Shown here one piece after another: positions 1 through 11,051 of a stretch of DNA of 64,000 nucleotides. How positions within the stretch are numbered: position 1 is the first letter of the stretch; the number at the start of each line of letters is the position of its first letter. Under the pieces are notes generated by a model. It did not search any database. It saw only the letters and a list, made by a program, of their open reading frames with translations, and was not told where the DNA came from. A program made the position numbers and the translations under genes. Origin of the DNA: Fragum whitleyi (lineage: Eukaryota; Mollusca; Bivalvia; Cardiida; Cardiidae); contig OX411543.1 in assembly GCA_948146395.1 (NCBI GenBank), forward strand, positions 27,482,026-27,546,025, given 5' to 3'.

Positions 1-90
1 TGACATCTGCCTATCTAATTAATGTGATGTCCCAGGGGTCAAAGAGACTCAGGTGAGCTATCTAGGACCATCTTGGTCCTCTTGTTTTCT
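1..90 (+). mobile_element. 3' end of a Helentron-like (HINE) element, cut by window start
   Basis: The last part of a non-autonomous rolling-circle-type element. The sequence ends with AGGTGAGC, then the hairpin AGGACCATCTTGGTCCT (64-80) and a T-rich tail. The reverse complement of the block at 39549-39632 matches it almost base for base, including the stretch before the hairpin, so both belong to one family. A terminal hairpin plus T-run is the usual mark of Helitron/Helentron 3' ends; assignment to that group is inference. The body lies outside the window. Confidence 0.6.
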
Positions 91-480
91 TATTGATATT
101 TTTGTGTATTGATATGCAGATTTCCTTAAACGACGTGGATCAACTGTGCATAATATAATGTACGACGGAAAGCTCCTACCCAACATTGAATTTTTGCGAA
201 AAAAATCTAGGGTGGAGCTTTTGCAACGGCACACAGAAAATCAAAATTTTGACACAAACTCAATGAAGTGTTATCAGAAACGAAAATAGAATGCTGCAGT
301 GTACAGATTAGTTACCATTAAACGTTAAATTGTATTTATAAATAGACTAATAAAAATTAAGTGAAATTATATGTTAAAACATTCTTACGTGGTCCAGACA
401 CAAAACTCTGATATCCGCAAAAGTTTGCTTTAAACAATGCCGTCTCTTACACCCTCGAACAAGTTGAATTGATACAATAG

Positions 481-1402
481 TATACTACTCAAAAATGCTA
501 AGGATCACTTTTCTTTTAAAAAGCTGCTCTTTCGCAGATTGGGAATTTTTTTTTTTAAAAAAATTTTCCTACAATCAATCGGAAGTAACGATCTCATCAT
601 GTTGAAACCTTTAAAATAATAAGATTCAATCTGGTAATGCATGGACAGAAAGACCAATATTCCTAAATTTAGCGAAATTCATTCTGAAAAATAAAGCAAC
701 TACTAACGCCCAAAAATTGATCCTTCAATTTCGAGCCAACTATTTACCCATGTGCATCCGCATGTTTGTCTTATTCAATCAAAGATTAAGGTAAAAGTAT
801 ACAACAGCTGGAAACTTCATATCAACACAAGCAAAAATGAAAGATTATTCACGGAAAAGAACGATTTTGAAATCTGTAGACTGGAAATTAATAGACTGGT
901 CCCTTACTGTTATTGCCGCTTCGAAAAATAAGCTTCAAAATTATTGAAATATGTCGTTTTTAGTGCCAATGTCATCGGGCCAATCTTAGACGTCTAAAAA
1001 TACACACATTTCCAAATCTAAGAACAAGTATTGTATTTTTCTATGAAAGACTGTGAAAGAGCACATTTAACAGACGAGTCCAGGTTTTGATTGGACTTTA
1101 CCTGTAGACGTCAGGGGGTCTGTAGGATGCCAAATAATCTTGTTACTCCAGTGCGTGTGGTAGAACATGTTCGGTTTGGCTTTAATTTCATGATAACATC
1201 GAAATTTTTGATTTTTTTTACCTATATGTCCTTTTAGGCAAGCCTATCTCTTAAAAACATTTAGACAATAATTCTTATAAAAGACCTGAATATCTAAAGC
1301 ACAGTAGTTCTCAGAAACATAAAAGAACTTGTATAAATTGATCATAAAACAAAAAAATTCGACTAGAAAAAAAATGATTCTCAGCAAATTTTGAGTAGTA
1401 TA
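481..1402. mobile_element. Tc1/mariner-type non-autonomous element with TACTACTCAAA termini
   Basis: Both ends carry an inverted repeat starting TATACTACTCAAAA, next to TA dinucleotides as expected for the Tc1/mariner superfamily. The same terminal sequence occurs on the Tc1-type elements at 37473-39409, so this is probably a deleted relative of that family. No transposase motif is visible inside. About 555 bp of the interior is a second, nested MITE (516-1070). Confidence 0.6.
516..1070. mobile_element. MITE family J, copy 1 (TTAA-flanked, AGCTGCTCTTT termini)
   Basis: A non-coding element of about 550 bp whose ends read TTAA + AAAGCTGCTCTTTC and GAAAGAGCACAT + TTAA. It aligns along its whole length with 47881-48424. 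The TTAA flanks are the target site used by piggyBac-type transposases. It sits inside the element at 481-1402 and is therefore the younger insertion. Confidence 0.65.
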
Positions 1403-1759
1403 TTATTTTCTATAGATAGAATTATGGGGGTTCTGCGATATAACTCATTTTTAACATAAAACAGTAAAACATCCCCTGATAATACCACATTTGATACATA
1501 TTATTCATGTTGTGGTATCCATGGTTGAGTAAACGCTTATGTCATATTATATTGTAGTATGCAAACGCTCGACATGCACTTTTAGTTTATTAAACAATAT
1601 GAGATATCTGCACAATCTGATTTGTGATAAAAAGTCCTGACATGATCATTTGATGTATTGTTTTATGTAGATAACGCAGTCGGTATCTTTTCTAATTATC
1701 ATCATTTAAAAATACAGATAAAACGCTCTTATTGCATATAATGAACGTTTTGGGGTTAT
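1403..1759. other. Intergenic, nothing recognised
   Basis: AT-rich sequence with no inverted repeat, exon-like open frame or tRNA-like block that I can support. Confidence 0.4.
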
Positions 1760-1836
1760 TATAGGCATACACGTCAACTGGCAAAACCCGGGCGTTAACG
1801 GGAGAAAACGTTAATTAATAAGTTATTTTTTGAAGC
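1760..1836 (+). repeat. Family D repeat fragment (GGGCGTTAACG)
   Basis: A short stretch with GGCATACACG, the core CGGGCGTTAACGGGAGAAAA and ATAAGTTA. It matches the start of the longer family D repeats at 33330 and 48999. Only the left end is present here. Confidence 0.5.
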
Positions 1837-2780
1837 ATGCTGTTTATGAAAGACCAAATAATGATCAGTATTGAATTTAATTTGTTTTTGTGAACTGTAT
1901 GTTGCATTATTTTCAATTATTGTGAATTGATTTGGGGCTATGAGTTCAATTGACACGCTCTAGTCGGCACTCGGCACTGTATTTTTTTCTATGTAGGAAA
2001 TTGATAAGTCTTGTACTTGATTATCAGCAGCTACTACAATCTTAATGTTATAATCTTTGATTGTTCCAATGAGTAGATTCATATTGCTCGGAGACATATA
2101 CAACCCAAGTTCGTGAACAGAGTCAACCTTGCTTTAGGGAATATATGCGTTTTGGTATCTCGAATTCTACAGGGCTATTCATGGAATCTTCGAAATTCTT
2201 GATGCTTTTCGAAGACCCAGACAGAACAAGCTCTGAAACGTTTTGCATTTCGGAAAAAGAAAGAATAATATAAATGATTATAGAAAGTGTTCCAAATAAG
2301 CTGTACCGTCAAGGAATGAATCAACATATCAAAAATGGGATTAGATTGACAAATTATTTGCTCTCTCGTCAGAGAAAAATTTAAAAAAATGATTAAGTTG
2401 CAGAGGACTTCTTCTTCACAAACACAAGCTGAGAAAAGTATATGACAAATAACTAGGCATTATGGCTTGATTTAAAAGCGGCAGACGGCAACAAATTCCT
2501 CGGTTCTGGAAGAAGAGTAGAGAATGCATTAGATGGCATCATGATTCAAATAACCAAGATACAATGGTCAAATGGAGCAATCAAAATTTATTTCTTGTTG
2601 TGCAGGATGTGCAAATTAATTTTATAGATGGCAGTTTTAAGGAAGATTCATATTTACTTTGTATCATAAATACATGTAATAGGAACTGCATAAATGTCTT
2701 TCCTGTGCAATCACCAGTGGTCAAACTTGGTGTGGACAGAAGGAATTGCTTGAGGATAACCAAGATGGAAATGAATAAGC
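1837..2780. other. Intergenic, one weak open frame
   Basis: No repeat family recognised. A 76-residue open frame on + (2564-2794) runs into the following MITE, so its end is transposon sequence. It has no domain I recognise and I do not call it a gene. Confidence 0.35.
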
Positions 2781-3057
2781 ATGGGCGTATCTAGGACTTT
2801 GAAATCTATACGCAATCAGAACGCGACAGCCAAATAATATATAGAATAAAGGTGATATGAAAACTGTGACAAAAGATGAATGCCCTCCGACCGCTCCCTT
2901 TTATGAATTTAGCGTTCGTGAATAATCAAAACATCGTAACTACAGCTTAAATAAGCTGTAGTTTCGATATTATGATCATTCATCAACGACAATTTTCAAC
3001 AGAAGTTTATTTCTTTTACGCACTTGCGTAAAGTGCGTAATGGGAGCTACGCCCTTG
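2781..3057. mobile_element. MITE family K, copy 1 (GGGCGTA termini, central hairpin)
   Basis: About 277 bp with inverted ends ATGGGCGTATCT and AGCTACGCCCTT. It aligns over its length with 15970-16254, including ACAAAAGAT, CCGCTCCC and GCACTTGCGTAA blocks. The centre holds a hairpin (2935-2966) with arms CGTAACTACAGCTT and AAGCTGTAGTTTCG around AAAT. Confidence 0.7.
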
Positions 3058-3516
3058 ATAAGTTTTAACAACTTCTGAAGTTGTGATAAGATTTTAATTC
3101 ACATGTACTTTTTATCCACTAATATGAAGGTCGTTTGCATGTGCGATGAATTTCTGTGAGAAAAAAAGCAAAAGAGCAATTGAAACAAGGATACGAAAGA
3201 CACGTGGAAAATGCTAATTAAATGTAGTACGTGTACCTTAATTGTACACATCCAAAATAGTACCAAACCACTATATGAATAAGGTACAAATCAAATTTCG
3301 CAAATTTAGCTGTAGATACAAGGTTTAGATTGCCTGATCAGTGTTCAGTTTGCGCCAGAGCTCCGAGTGACAGACACAGTGATTGCCAGCGTTAGACGAC
3401 TAAAATGTGACAACAACTGATTTATCAAAGGTTATTAGAGCCATGGGAAGATTGTTTATCATGATGACGCATGATGCATAGATTTGAAGTGAGAGGCACT
3501 GTTTTATTTGTTTCGA

Positions 3517-3774
3517 TTATTCTCTCTTCTTTTCCCACGAAATTAACCTATCTTCGCAATTTTGACAATGTTGCGAACCAATCAATGGAGTTAAGCGGCA
3601 TCGAAAATAATCAAATATGCCACAAGCCGCCGTAGTAGTCCTTTGACCCTCTGCGGAGTATAGAATACTGGTACAAGAAATCAACAAGTGGATGTTTAGA
3701 TAAATGAAGAAAAACCACGAAATTCCGACAAATACAGATAAAACATTGACGGGGGAATTTATACAAGAGAACAT
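3517..3774 (-). CDS. Possible small secreted Cys-rich peptide (weak candidate)
   Basis: An 85-codon open frame on the minus strand. Residues about 9-35 are strongly hydrophobic and could act as a signal peptide or membrane anchor. The tail has four cysteines (51, 59, 70, 73) and ends in a charged stretch. A splice acceptor-like TATACTCCGCAG lies within the frame, so the C-terminal part might instead be an internal exon. No family is recognised, and an 85-codon frame in AT-rich DNA can arise by chance. Repeats surround it and no promoter or polyadenylation signal was identified. It is listed because of its composition, not because of homology. Confidence 0.15.
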   Translation of the reverse strand: MFSCINSPVNVLSVFVGISWFFFIYLNIHLLISCTSILYSAEGQRTTTAACGIFDYFRCRLTPLIGSQHCQNCEDRLISWEKKRE

Positions 3775-4369
3775 GTAATTATATAACTTTAAGCTAACTT
3801 GTATTTTCTGTTTAGATACATATGTATATCAATTAACTGCGACAAGGGGCGAACGTGTCGTTTGTTTCTTCTTGTCCTTTCACTACAAGGCAAGTATGGT
3901 ACGACTTATAAAGAAAAAAATATATAGACAGACACATCTTTTAATGTTCAAATTCACAAATTGCAAATACATGAACATAGTTTTCATATAATTTTAGATA
4001 CAAATAAACTTTCTTCTTGACAAGAGGACTTTTACCTGAGTGTAGACACTGTTTTTCTTTTTGTTATTGTTTTTTTTGTCAATACATTTAATATAAATTT
4101 GATGAAATACGTCTTAGTCTGGTAAAGTACACCTAAATATACCCACCCTCGAAAGGTAGATATATTCAGGCCTGTTTCACCAGATAAGAATGTTAATACA
4201 TACACATGTATTCAATAATAGAATTTATTTGAAGTAATGAAGCAGACTATGGTAAAATACAACTCTAGTCACATGACTTGAAATAATTAGTTGATCAATC
4301 TATACATGTCTAACCACACAGGTGGTCTTGGATTCCAATATGTAATCTGATTTCATGACAGTAGGGTCA
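3775..4369. other. Intergenic / upstream flank of Helentron-like element
   Basis: No coding sequence or foldback structure recognised. The last 60-70 bases may already belong to the element that follows, whose 5' end I cannot fix. Confidence 0.35.
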
Positions 4370-5725
4370 AAATTTAAAGTGTTCCAGTAAAATTGCCTAT
4401 CTTTTCAACGTTACCAATGGGCCAATCAATCTGATACTTGGCAGGAATATTCCTTGGGTAAAGCCTTTTAAAAGTTGTGAAAGGAATTTAATTCTATAAT
4501 AAAAACTTTGGTTGCCATGGTAACGGAAAGGCCGAAAATCTTAGAAAAAATAATCTTCTCCTCCTATGCCACTAGGTCAATAAAGCTGAAACTTGGCAGA
4601 GATATTCCTTGGGTGAAGCTCTTCAAAAGTTGTTAAAATAATTTAATTTCATCAAAAACTCTGGTTTCAATGGTAACGGAAAGGCTTGAAAATGGCCGAA
4701 AATCGCCGAAAATCTTTGAAAACATTTTTCTTCTCCTTAACTACTAGGCCAGTTAAGGTGATACTTGGCAGGGGTGTTCCTTGGGTGAACCCCTTAAAAA
4801 GTTGTTAGAAAATTCTATTTCATCAAAAAATCTGGTTTTCATGGTAACGAAAAGGCTAAAAATGGCCGGAAATGGCCGAAAATCTTAGAAAAAATTCCTC
4901 CGCTTCTAAACCACTTGGCCAACCGAGCTGACACTTCGCAAAGATGTACATTGGGTGATGCTCTTAAAAGTTGTTAACAGAATTTAATTTCATAAAAAAA
5001 TATGGTTTACATGGAAACGTAAAGACTGAAAATTGGCCAAAATTGCTGAAAATCTTAGAATAACTCCTTTTCTCTTTTACTACTTGGCCAATCAAGCTGA
5101 AACTTGTCAGGGATGACCCTTTGGTGAAGCTCTACTAAAGCTGTTCAAAAAATTAAACTTCATCAAAAACTCTGATTTTCATTCTAACAGAAAGACGAAA
5201 AATCGCCGAAAATCTTAGAAAGATTTCTTCTTCTCTTAAACTACTGGGCCAATAAAGCTGAAACTTGACAGGGATGGTGCTTGGGTAAAGCTCTTCTTAA
5301 GGTTTTAAAAAAACATAATTTTCATCAAAAACTCTTGTTTCCATGGTAATGGAAAGGCTAAAAATTACCATAACTCTTAGCACAAATTCATCTTCTTCCA
5401 GTTAATATGAAACTTGGTAGGGGTGTTCCTAAGGTGAATCACTATCAAAGATGTTAAAAGAATTTTATTCAATCAAAAACTCTGGTTTCCATGGTAACGG
5501 AAATGTTAAAAAATGGACAAAAATCTGAGAAATTGTTAATCTTCTCCTTAACCACTGGGCCAATTATTTTTCAACTCGGCAGTAGGACGAAATTTAAGTC
5601 TGTTTCTTTCAAAACCACCCTTAATGAACACTAGCAAACAATCTCTGGTATGTATAACATGGTTGACAAGTTATGAGTTGACTTACTCAGGTGAGCGATA
5701 TAGGACCATCATGGTCCTTTTATTT
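4370..5725 (+). mobile_element. Helentron-like (HINE/BIV160-like) element with tandem core
   Basis: A non-coding element made of a tandem core (4385-5580) and a unique 3' end. The tail carries CAGGTGAGCGATATAGG, a hairpin AGGACCATCATGGTCCT (5702-5718) and a T-rich run. Core units share the block CTTGGCAGGGRTGTTCCTTG and a GGTAACGGAAAGG block. This tandem-core plus hairpin layout fits molluscan HINE/pearl elements with BIV160-type repeats; the class assignment is inference. It encodes no protein and would depend on a helicase-bearing relative, which is absent here. Confidence 0.6.
4385..5580 (+). repeat. Tandem repeat, about 7 units of 149-172 bp
   Basis: The landmark TTCCTTGGGTGAAGC recurs in diverged form at about 4452, 4607, 4779, 4949, 5119, 5279 and 5428, a spacing of 149-172 bp. 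Each unit also holds a GGTTTCCATGGTAACGGAAA-like block. The spacing varies and units differ by small insertions, so the array is old. Confidence 0.8.
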
Positions 5726-6097
5726 GAAAAGCTATTAACATCTGACTGGATTTTTCTCACGTAGTTACAATGGTGAACGTAAACGTCCACCAAAATATAT
5801 ATTTATATATTTCATTCCGACACTGGAAGGGGACAGAGAATAAAAAGATGAATAATCGAAAGTTAAGCATCGTAAATTGATAATAAAGATTGAAATACCG
5901 TGTAATACTATAAGAAATACCGAGATCAAATTGTTATGACAGAAAATGACGCCTCCAATCATTGTGCTTAATGAATTATCCATAAAAACGAGAATACACC
6001 AGCAAGTTTTCTCAGGGTCGACAAATGGTGTGTACCAAATGAACCGACATTGAGTAACCGAGAAAGTAGTATGATAGGATATTGGTGTAAACAAGCC

Positions 6098-6262
6098 TTA
6101 AGGTAGTGGACCCGTAATAGTTTCGCAACATTTTGGACCACATAATCTTTCACAATGATAACCAAGGTTTCCTAATGAAAATCATTAGGAAACCTCGGTT
6201 AACACTGTTACAGTTCATTACCTCTTAACCGTTGCAAAACTATTACGGTTCCACTACCTTAA
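6098..6262. mobile_element. MITE family H, copy 1 (TTAA + GGTAGTGG palindrome)
   Basis: A 165 bp near-palindrome. It starts TTAAGGTAGTGG and ends CCACTACCTTAA, so TTAA is present at both ends. The termini continue with GTAATAGTTTCGCAAC on the left and its complement on the right, and the centre is CCTAATGAAAATCATTAGG. Related copies lie at 56813-56842 and 56916-57305. Confidence 0.75.
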
Positions 6263-6297
6263 AGACAAAGCATATTGATGGAGTTGGAGCCAAGTGG

Positions 6298-6474
6298 TCA
6301 GTTTCATCAAAACATTCAAGACGCATTTTTGTCCTACCGATGACTAACCACATATTAAGGACAAAATCACGTATCATCAATTTATCAAAACCTATCTAAA
6401 GTGATTGTTGTTTTTATTGTTTCGAAAGTTATCAGTAAGACAAAATTACGTCTTAAATGTTTTGATGAAACTAG
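6298..6474. mobile_element. Palindromic MITE (GTTTCATCAAAACATT termini)
   Basis: About 177 bp with inverted arms of roughly 45 bp: GTTTCATCAAAACATTCAAG on the left and its complement on the right. No second copy was seen in this window. It starts about 35 bp after the family H element. Confidence 0.6.
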
Positions 6475-6516
6475 CCCAAGGTGAACGATAATGGACCGCC
6501 ATAGCCCTTTTTTTAA
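6475..6516 (+). mobile_element. Degenerate Helentron-like 3' terminus
   Basis: AAGGTGAACGATAATGGACCGCCATAGCCC followed by T7 keeps the order GGTGA-CGAT-hairpin-T-run of the ends at 64-90 and 5690-5725, but the hairpin is damaged. No tandem core precedes it. Confidence 0.35.
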
Positions 6517-6726
6517 TCATCATTACCAAATTTCATCGTGACAAGGTTTCTTCATCACTATTTTCAGAAAGACTTTGATAACTTCTCGATCTTTATAAAC
6601 GGCCTTGTACGGTTTGGAGCAGATTCAAGGTTTTGTGAGTCTGAGGCTCAAATCATAATTCAGGACTCTCAAAACTGTCGAGTGCGAGTCCCTAGGACCC
6701 TCTGAGGGGATCAGCTTCAGAAAAGA

Positions 6727-6812
6727 ATTAGAGACTGTTTTTAACAGTCTTCAAATCTTTCCTAAAGTTGATTCCAAACTGTTTATAACAGTCTTCAATT
6801 CTTTCCTGAAGA
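6727..6812. repeat. 43 bp tandem duplication
   Basis: Two adjacent units sharing ACTGTTTWTAACAGTCTTCA and CTTTCCTRAAG. Each unit contains the palindrome-like ACTGTTTTTAACAGT. Confidence 0.6.
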
Positions 6813-7631
6813 TGATTCGAAAGGGGACATATCTATTTAAGTTTTACCAAGAAATTGTTTCAATATTTACACAAAACATAAAAATAGATTAAAAGAAATG
6901 TTGTATATTAAAAGCAGGGACTCCAAAACCTGGACAAGGACCCCTATGAGTATTAGTATTGAGTCCTTGCGAACCCATTTTGTTGATGTCATATTAAAAC
7001 TCTGCTAGATTGGCTAGTGTCGTTCTCTTTTCGGAAATCCTAATTACTACATTATATAAGAGATAAGGAAATCATAAGTTGGTGTCATGAAGGTATAAAT
7101 CTAATTCGTAATCCAACTCTTATATTAATCCTCTTCTCGTATTCATACAGTAGATAATGTTTTTAGTTTCATACCTCCATGAATACAACAAACCATCCTC
7201 GCTATATCTCTCAAATCATTTTGTAGAAAATGTCACGCATAGGCTCAAATCATTACGCCACTATGTATCTATTGATTACCTGGAATTACCTATTCTCTTT
7301 AATTGAAAGAGCGATAAGCGACCTGAGCCATATTTCCTGATTGGTGTAGAATGGCAAATCCCCGCAAGGGACGAATACCTAACTGACTTTTTATTTTGAT
7401 CAACTTCAATCTTCGATTTGTAAAGAATTTATTTTTCCACTGGGAGGTCTTTTCGCTCAGTTTGACTTTAAAAATCTTCCATTATTCTTCCCACTAATTA
7501 CACTCAAATGACTATTCGTTTAATTGGTTTTCTAAGCGTTAAACATTGATAGTGAGTATTTATGGAAAGTAATTGCTAAGTGGCTACAGAAATCCTTTTA
7601 AGCCACGTCATGCGAAAAAGGGCTATAGTAA
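6813..7631. other. Intergenic, nothing recognised
   Basis: AT-rich, with no repeat family or exon-like segment that I can support. Confidence 0.35.
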
Positions 7632-8058
7632 GTTACATCGTGAAATTGACATTCATCTCAATCAAAACTATTCTAAATCACACGCTCAGCAGTCTATTCA
7701 TTCATTCCGAACACTTACCGAAACCGCTCAAAAACGCTCCAAAATTACTAAAAAACGCAATGAACAGCTACGTGCAAAATTAAAATAAACGGAAAAAAAT
7801 CGCGAATTCGTTGACATAATTTAAATTATAAGCGCCTGATTGCTTCTGGAAAAAATTGAAAGCCAATTATAAAACTTGTATTCTCATTTTATTGAAGGGA
7901 CCTAATAAATATAGCTAATTTTGTTCATCCTGAACAAAATTTGTGGTATTGAATTACCTTCCTTTAAATTCACTCAAAACTCACTCACCACACTCATTCA
8001 ATTTCATTCCAAAATCATTTCAAAATCATCCACCTTCAATTTCATTGTGTTGTTCACT
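7632..8058. mobile_element. Foldback repeat family C, copy 1
   Basis: About 427 bp. The left end reads GTTACATCGTGAAATTGACA, and the right end is close to its complement (TCAATTTCATTGTGTTGTTCAC). Both halves are rich in TCATTC/CTCACTCA-like words. It aligns with 20123-20553 and 57425-57826. Open frames here (for example 7573-7788, which starts upstream) are not conserved with the other copies and look spurious. Confidence 0.65.
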
Positions 8059-8169
8059 GTACGTCAAGCTATGAATGAGATATTAAAACATTGGTTTCAA
8101 GAGTTTCAAGACGGCTCTTTTTTGTGTGATGCGTCACATTTATTTACCTTGAACAAAAAGCGATGGGTA

Positions 8170-8224
8170 GATGCACCGGCCGCCACGATATAACTGCAAG
8201 AATGTTAAAATCGAAGTTAAACCC
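8170..8224 (+). mobile_element. SINE-A 3' fragment
   Basis: GATGCACCGGCCGCCACGAT followed by ATAACTGCAAGAATGTTAAA matches the 3' tail of SINE-A (compare 49770-49830 and 51615-51670). The rest of the SINE is missing. Confidence 0.6.
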
Positions 8225-8292
8225 CGAAACAATCAGTCAATCGATTTATTTGTCGAGGAGTAGAAGAAGAAGTTGAATAAAATTCCTTTGCC

Positions 8293-8362
8293 ACTGGAGA
8301 GAATCGAACCCGCAACCCTCCGAATTCGAGTCCTACGTCTTACATCCAGACCACGTACTGCT
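8293..8362 (-). repeat. tRNA-like sequence / SINE head remnant
   Basis: On the minus strand it has an A box-like TGGTCTGGATGTAAG and a B box GGGTTCGATTCTC about 35 bp apart, the internal RNA polymerase III promoter spacing. The arms do not form a clean cloverleaf, so a SINE-derived tRNA-like relic is more likely than a functional tRNA. Confidence 0.4.
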
Positions 8363-8820
8363 CCTATATCAGCTGGGTAAGCAACCTCATGTGTTTGGCT
8401 TATCACGCGTAAATGACAATGAAAATGACAACAGACTTGGAATTTAATACTTCAAAAATGCATCTTTTGATTTTCATAAAAAAGATAAAAAAAAAAAAAA
8501 AGTTATTTCCTAACAGAATGAGATCCTAAGAACCTGCTCATGTAACCATTTTCCAACAAACCGACTTTTTATGCACTGAAACGCAAAAGAAAAAAAAAAC
8601 GGAAAACATTGAGGAAAATGAGATATTGCTTGCATCAAGTTATTTTTCTGTTTTCATCAATGTTTTCTACGATATTTTGCGGTCTTCTTTCAATTCCAAC
8701 GCACATTGGACTTGCGTCTTGAAATTCTTTGGATTTGAATCAGTCTTGAATTATTTGTTTAGGAAAACCTGAGTAAGACAAGTGAAATCTACCATTGACC
8801 TCATTTAGGCAGATTTCCCT
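8363..8820. other. Intergenic, nothing recognised
   Basis: Contains two A-runs and no exon-like segment. No repeat family identified. Confidence 0.35.
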
Positions 8821-8951
8821 GCCCTGCGTTCGGGATGGCAAAGCGGTGCAATTTGTTTGCAAAGTATACCCGCTTTGCACGCAAGCGCGCGTGCAAAGTG
8901 GGGTATAATTTGCGAACAGTTTGCACTGATTTGTCATCCAGAACGCAGGGC
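8821..8951. mobile_element. MITE family E, copy 1 (CCCTGCGTTC termini)
   Basis: About 131 bp with inverted ends GCCCTGCGTTCGGGATG and CATCCAGAACGCAGGGC. The centre is a stem at 8868-8906 with TACCCGCTTTGCAC and GTGCAAAGTGGGGTA. Five further copies lie at 59.4-61.6 kb. No coding capacity. Confidence 0.75.
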
Positions 8952-9052
8952 TGGACAACGGATCATTAATTTTGTATTTACGAGAATACCATGTTACGCC
9001 CAGACCATTTATAAAAACTAACCAGTTTATGGCATGGGCGTAGACACGGGTG

Positions 9053-9147
9053 CGGCAGGTGCGGCATTCGCCGCACCAATAATTGCCGTAGATGCGGCAT
9101 GCCGCACCAATAATTGCCGTAGTCTACTACTAGATGCGGCATGCCGC
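9053..9147. repeat. Tandem repeat of GCCGCACCAATAATTGCCGT units
   Basis: Two full and one partial copy of a unit of about 37 bp containing GATGCGGCATGCCGCACCAA. Each unit contains the palindrome GCGGCATGCCGC. Confidence 0.7.
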
Positions 9148-9351
9148 TACAATAAAACTGGATTATGTTGACCGCTAAATGACTGAAAATGTATGTGAGC
9201 ATATAACGGATGAATAAAACGTTTATAAAACATGATGTCTTATAGTTCTTTTAATCCACCATACACAACGAAATGCCAGCATCCTGGGATGACTCATCAA
9301 TAATCTAAACTTCCAAGCGTCTGTAGAATGGTAATTCTGTTTACTTCCGTT

Positions 9352-10210
9352 TTCTGTTGATCACTGTATGGAAACTCTGTACGGTAGTTTGCAACGGTAT
9401 ATTCAAAATGGCGGATAGGCGTTCGTGAAAAAGTAAGTGTTCTTTATTTTTGTTCGATATTACTATAATCTGTCATCCAATAGCATAACGACAACATATA
9501 CGTAATCAGTTTTGAATACATCATCCATCGTACCTAATGATTAAACGTCCTATAGCACCGTCTGTGTGTAATACAGCTTCAAACATTGTGTTTTGATGAC
9601 ATTTAAAATTGAAGCGCAAAACAAAAGTAGAAATGGCCATATTTTCCCTAAAATGACCGCACCAGCAAAATCAAATGTGGCGGTGGATGGGGACAAGATA
9701 TCTCCCTAAATATGACCCAAAATGTATTGGATCTAGCCCCTTGTCTAGGAAATATAGACACTTGAAAATTCCGATGGTGTACGCTACAGCTAAAACCGAA
9801 ACTAAATCGCTGTACAGTGCGGTATAGGGATATATTTGTACTCACCGGTTTAAATTTCGAATGAAAATCTGTACGCAACGGTTTATATAAATCATCATGT
9901 GAAAATCTTTCAACGGATGAAATAGCACGAAAAGGTGAAAGGTGACTTTGATACTATTTAATCTTAGTTAATACTGCAGAAAGACGAATATGTTCTTTTT
10001 CTTATTTTATTTTGTTTTGCCTGAAAATGAAGAAACCCGTCGAAAGAGTAATTAAACACATTTTTAAATCTAATCTAATGTTTCTATTTAATTCTCCTGT
10101 TCTTCCTCAATAATTTTGTAAGACCCTATACACATCGTTAAGATTAAAGCGCTTAACAAAGGCATAAAACTTATCAGTATTTCAGACATTCTTCTCGATG
10201 ATATAATAAG
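9352..10210 (+). repeat. Left arm of an 860 bp inverted repeat
   Basis: Reads outside-in as CACTGTATGGAAACTCTGTA at 9362 to CTTCTCGATGATAT at about 10204, and matches the reverse complement of 11052-11912 at high identity with small gaps. The arm holds no recognised gene. A minus-strand frame at 9648-9878 has its mirror at 11349-11630 only because the DNA itself is inverted. Confidence 0.85.
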
Positions 10211-11051
10211 ACTGAAAAATGTTAAATGCGGCTAGAAATACGGTGAAATATGAAGCAAAATCGCTATTTGTTGGGCTATATAAAATTTTCTTTGGCTCAC
10301 TGGTTAGGGTGTAAGTTGCTTGTTTTGTAATTTCATATTCTTAGGGGCGAATTTATGAGCTATCTTTTGCTTCAACGGGGGTGCTTTTAACGATGTCACG
10401 TGACAGTCAATATCGCGGGTAAGGCATGTGAAATCGATCATTGTTAATTGTGCTTTCGAACTTTATGACAGAAATGGTTGCGTTTTTAACTGTATTAATT
10501 CAATTCGAAAAACAAAAAAGCCGATGCACAACAATTTGACGAAATACTAGTCTCCCATATGAGTGCGATAAATCAATTGTCCAAATAACTTTGGAAGATT
10601 GGAAGGACGGAAAGACACGCAGCTTGGCAACTATATGCTTCCATGAATTTTCTCTAAACATTTAAAATTTCTTTTTAATTAAAAAATGTTGTGGAAGGAA
10701 ATTACAAGATATTTGTCTGAAAGAGATAACTAAAAGAAATAAAACTATTTTCTTATGTGTATCAGAACTATTGAGTATTAAATAATTTATTTCGATAAGA
10801 TTTCTTCTAACTGTAAGCTTCTAAAGCTGAAAGTTAAAAAAAACGTAAGCATTTCGTATGATATCAGAAACAATAATCTAGGTTCAAGCTTATAAAACTG
10901 TTTTGATTACTAAACTGAAACTTTCTATGACATAGAATTAAGTAGATACATAACATTAGATTTAAAATGGTGTGTAATGATACTCTATCAATTATTTTTC
11001 TTTGTTTCAATGCAAAACAAACAAAAAACAACAACAAAAAAGAATCATAAA
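10211..11051. other. Spacer between the arms of the long inverted repeat
   Basis: About 840 bp of AT-rich sequence with no recognised gene. Bases about 10935-11035 are a diverged direct repeat of about 11180-11275 in the right arm (AGATTTAAAATGGTGTGTAA against AGAATTTAAAATGTGTTAAA), so the spacer edge is itself duplicated arm material. Confidence 0.5.

Noticed and set aside
8293..8362. Functional tRNA genes at this and the other tRNA-like sites (28390, 54074, 55211)
   Set aside because: A and B boxes are present but the stems are imperfect, and most are joined to SINE bodies. They are better explained as SINE heads.
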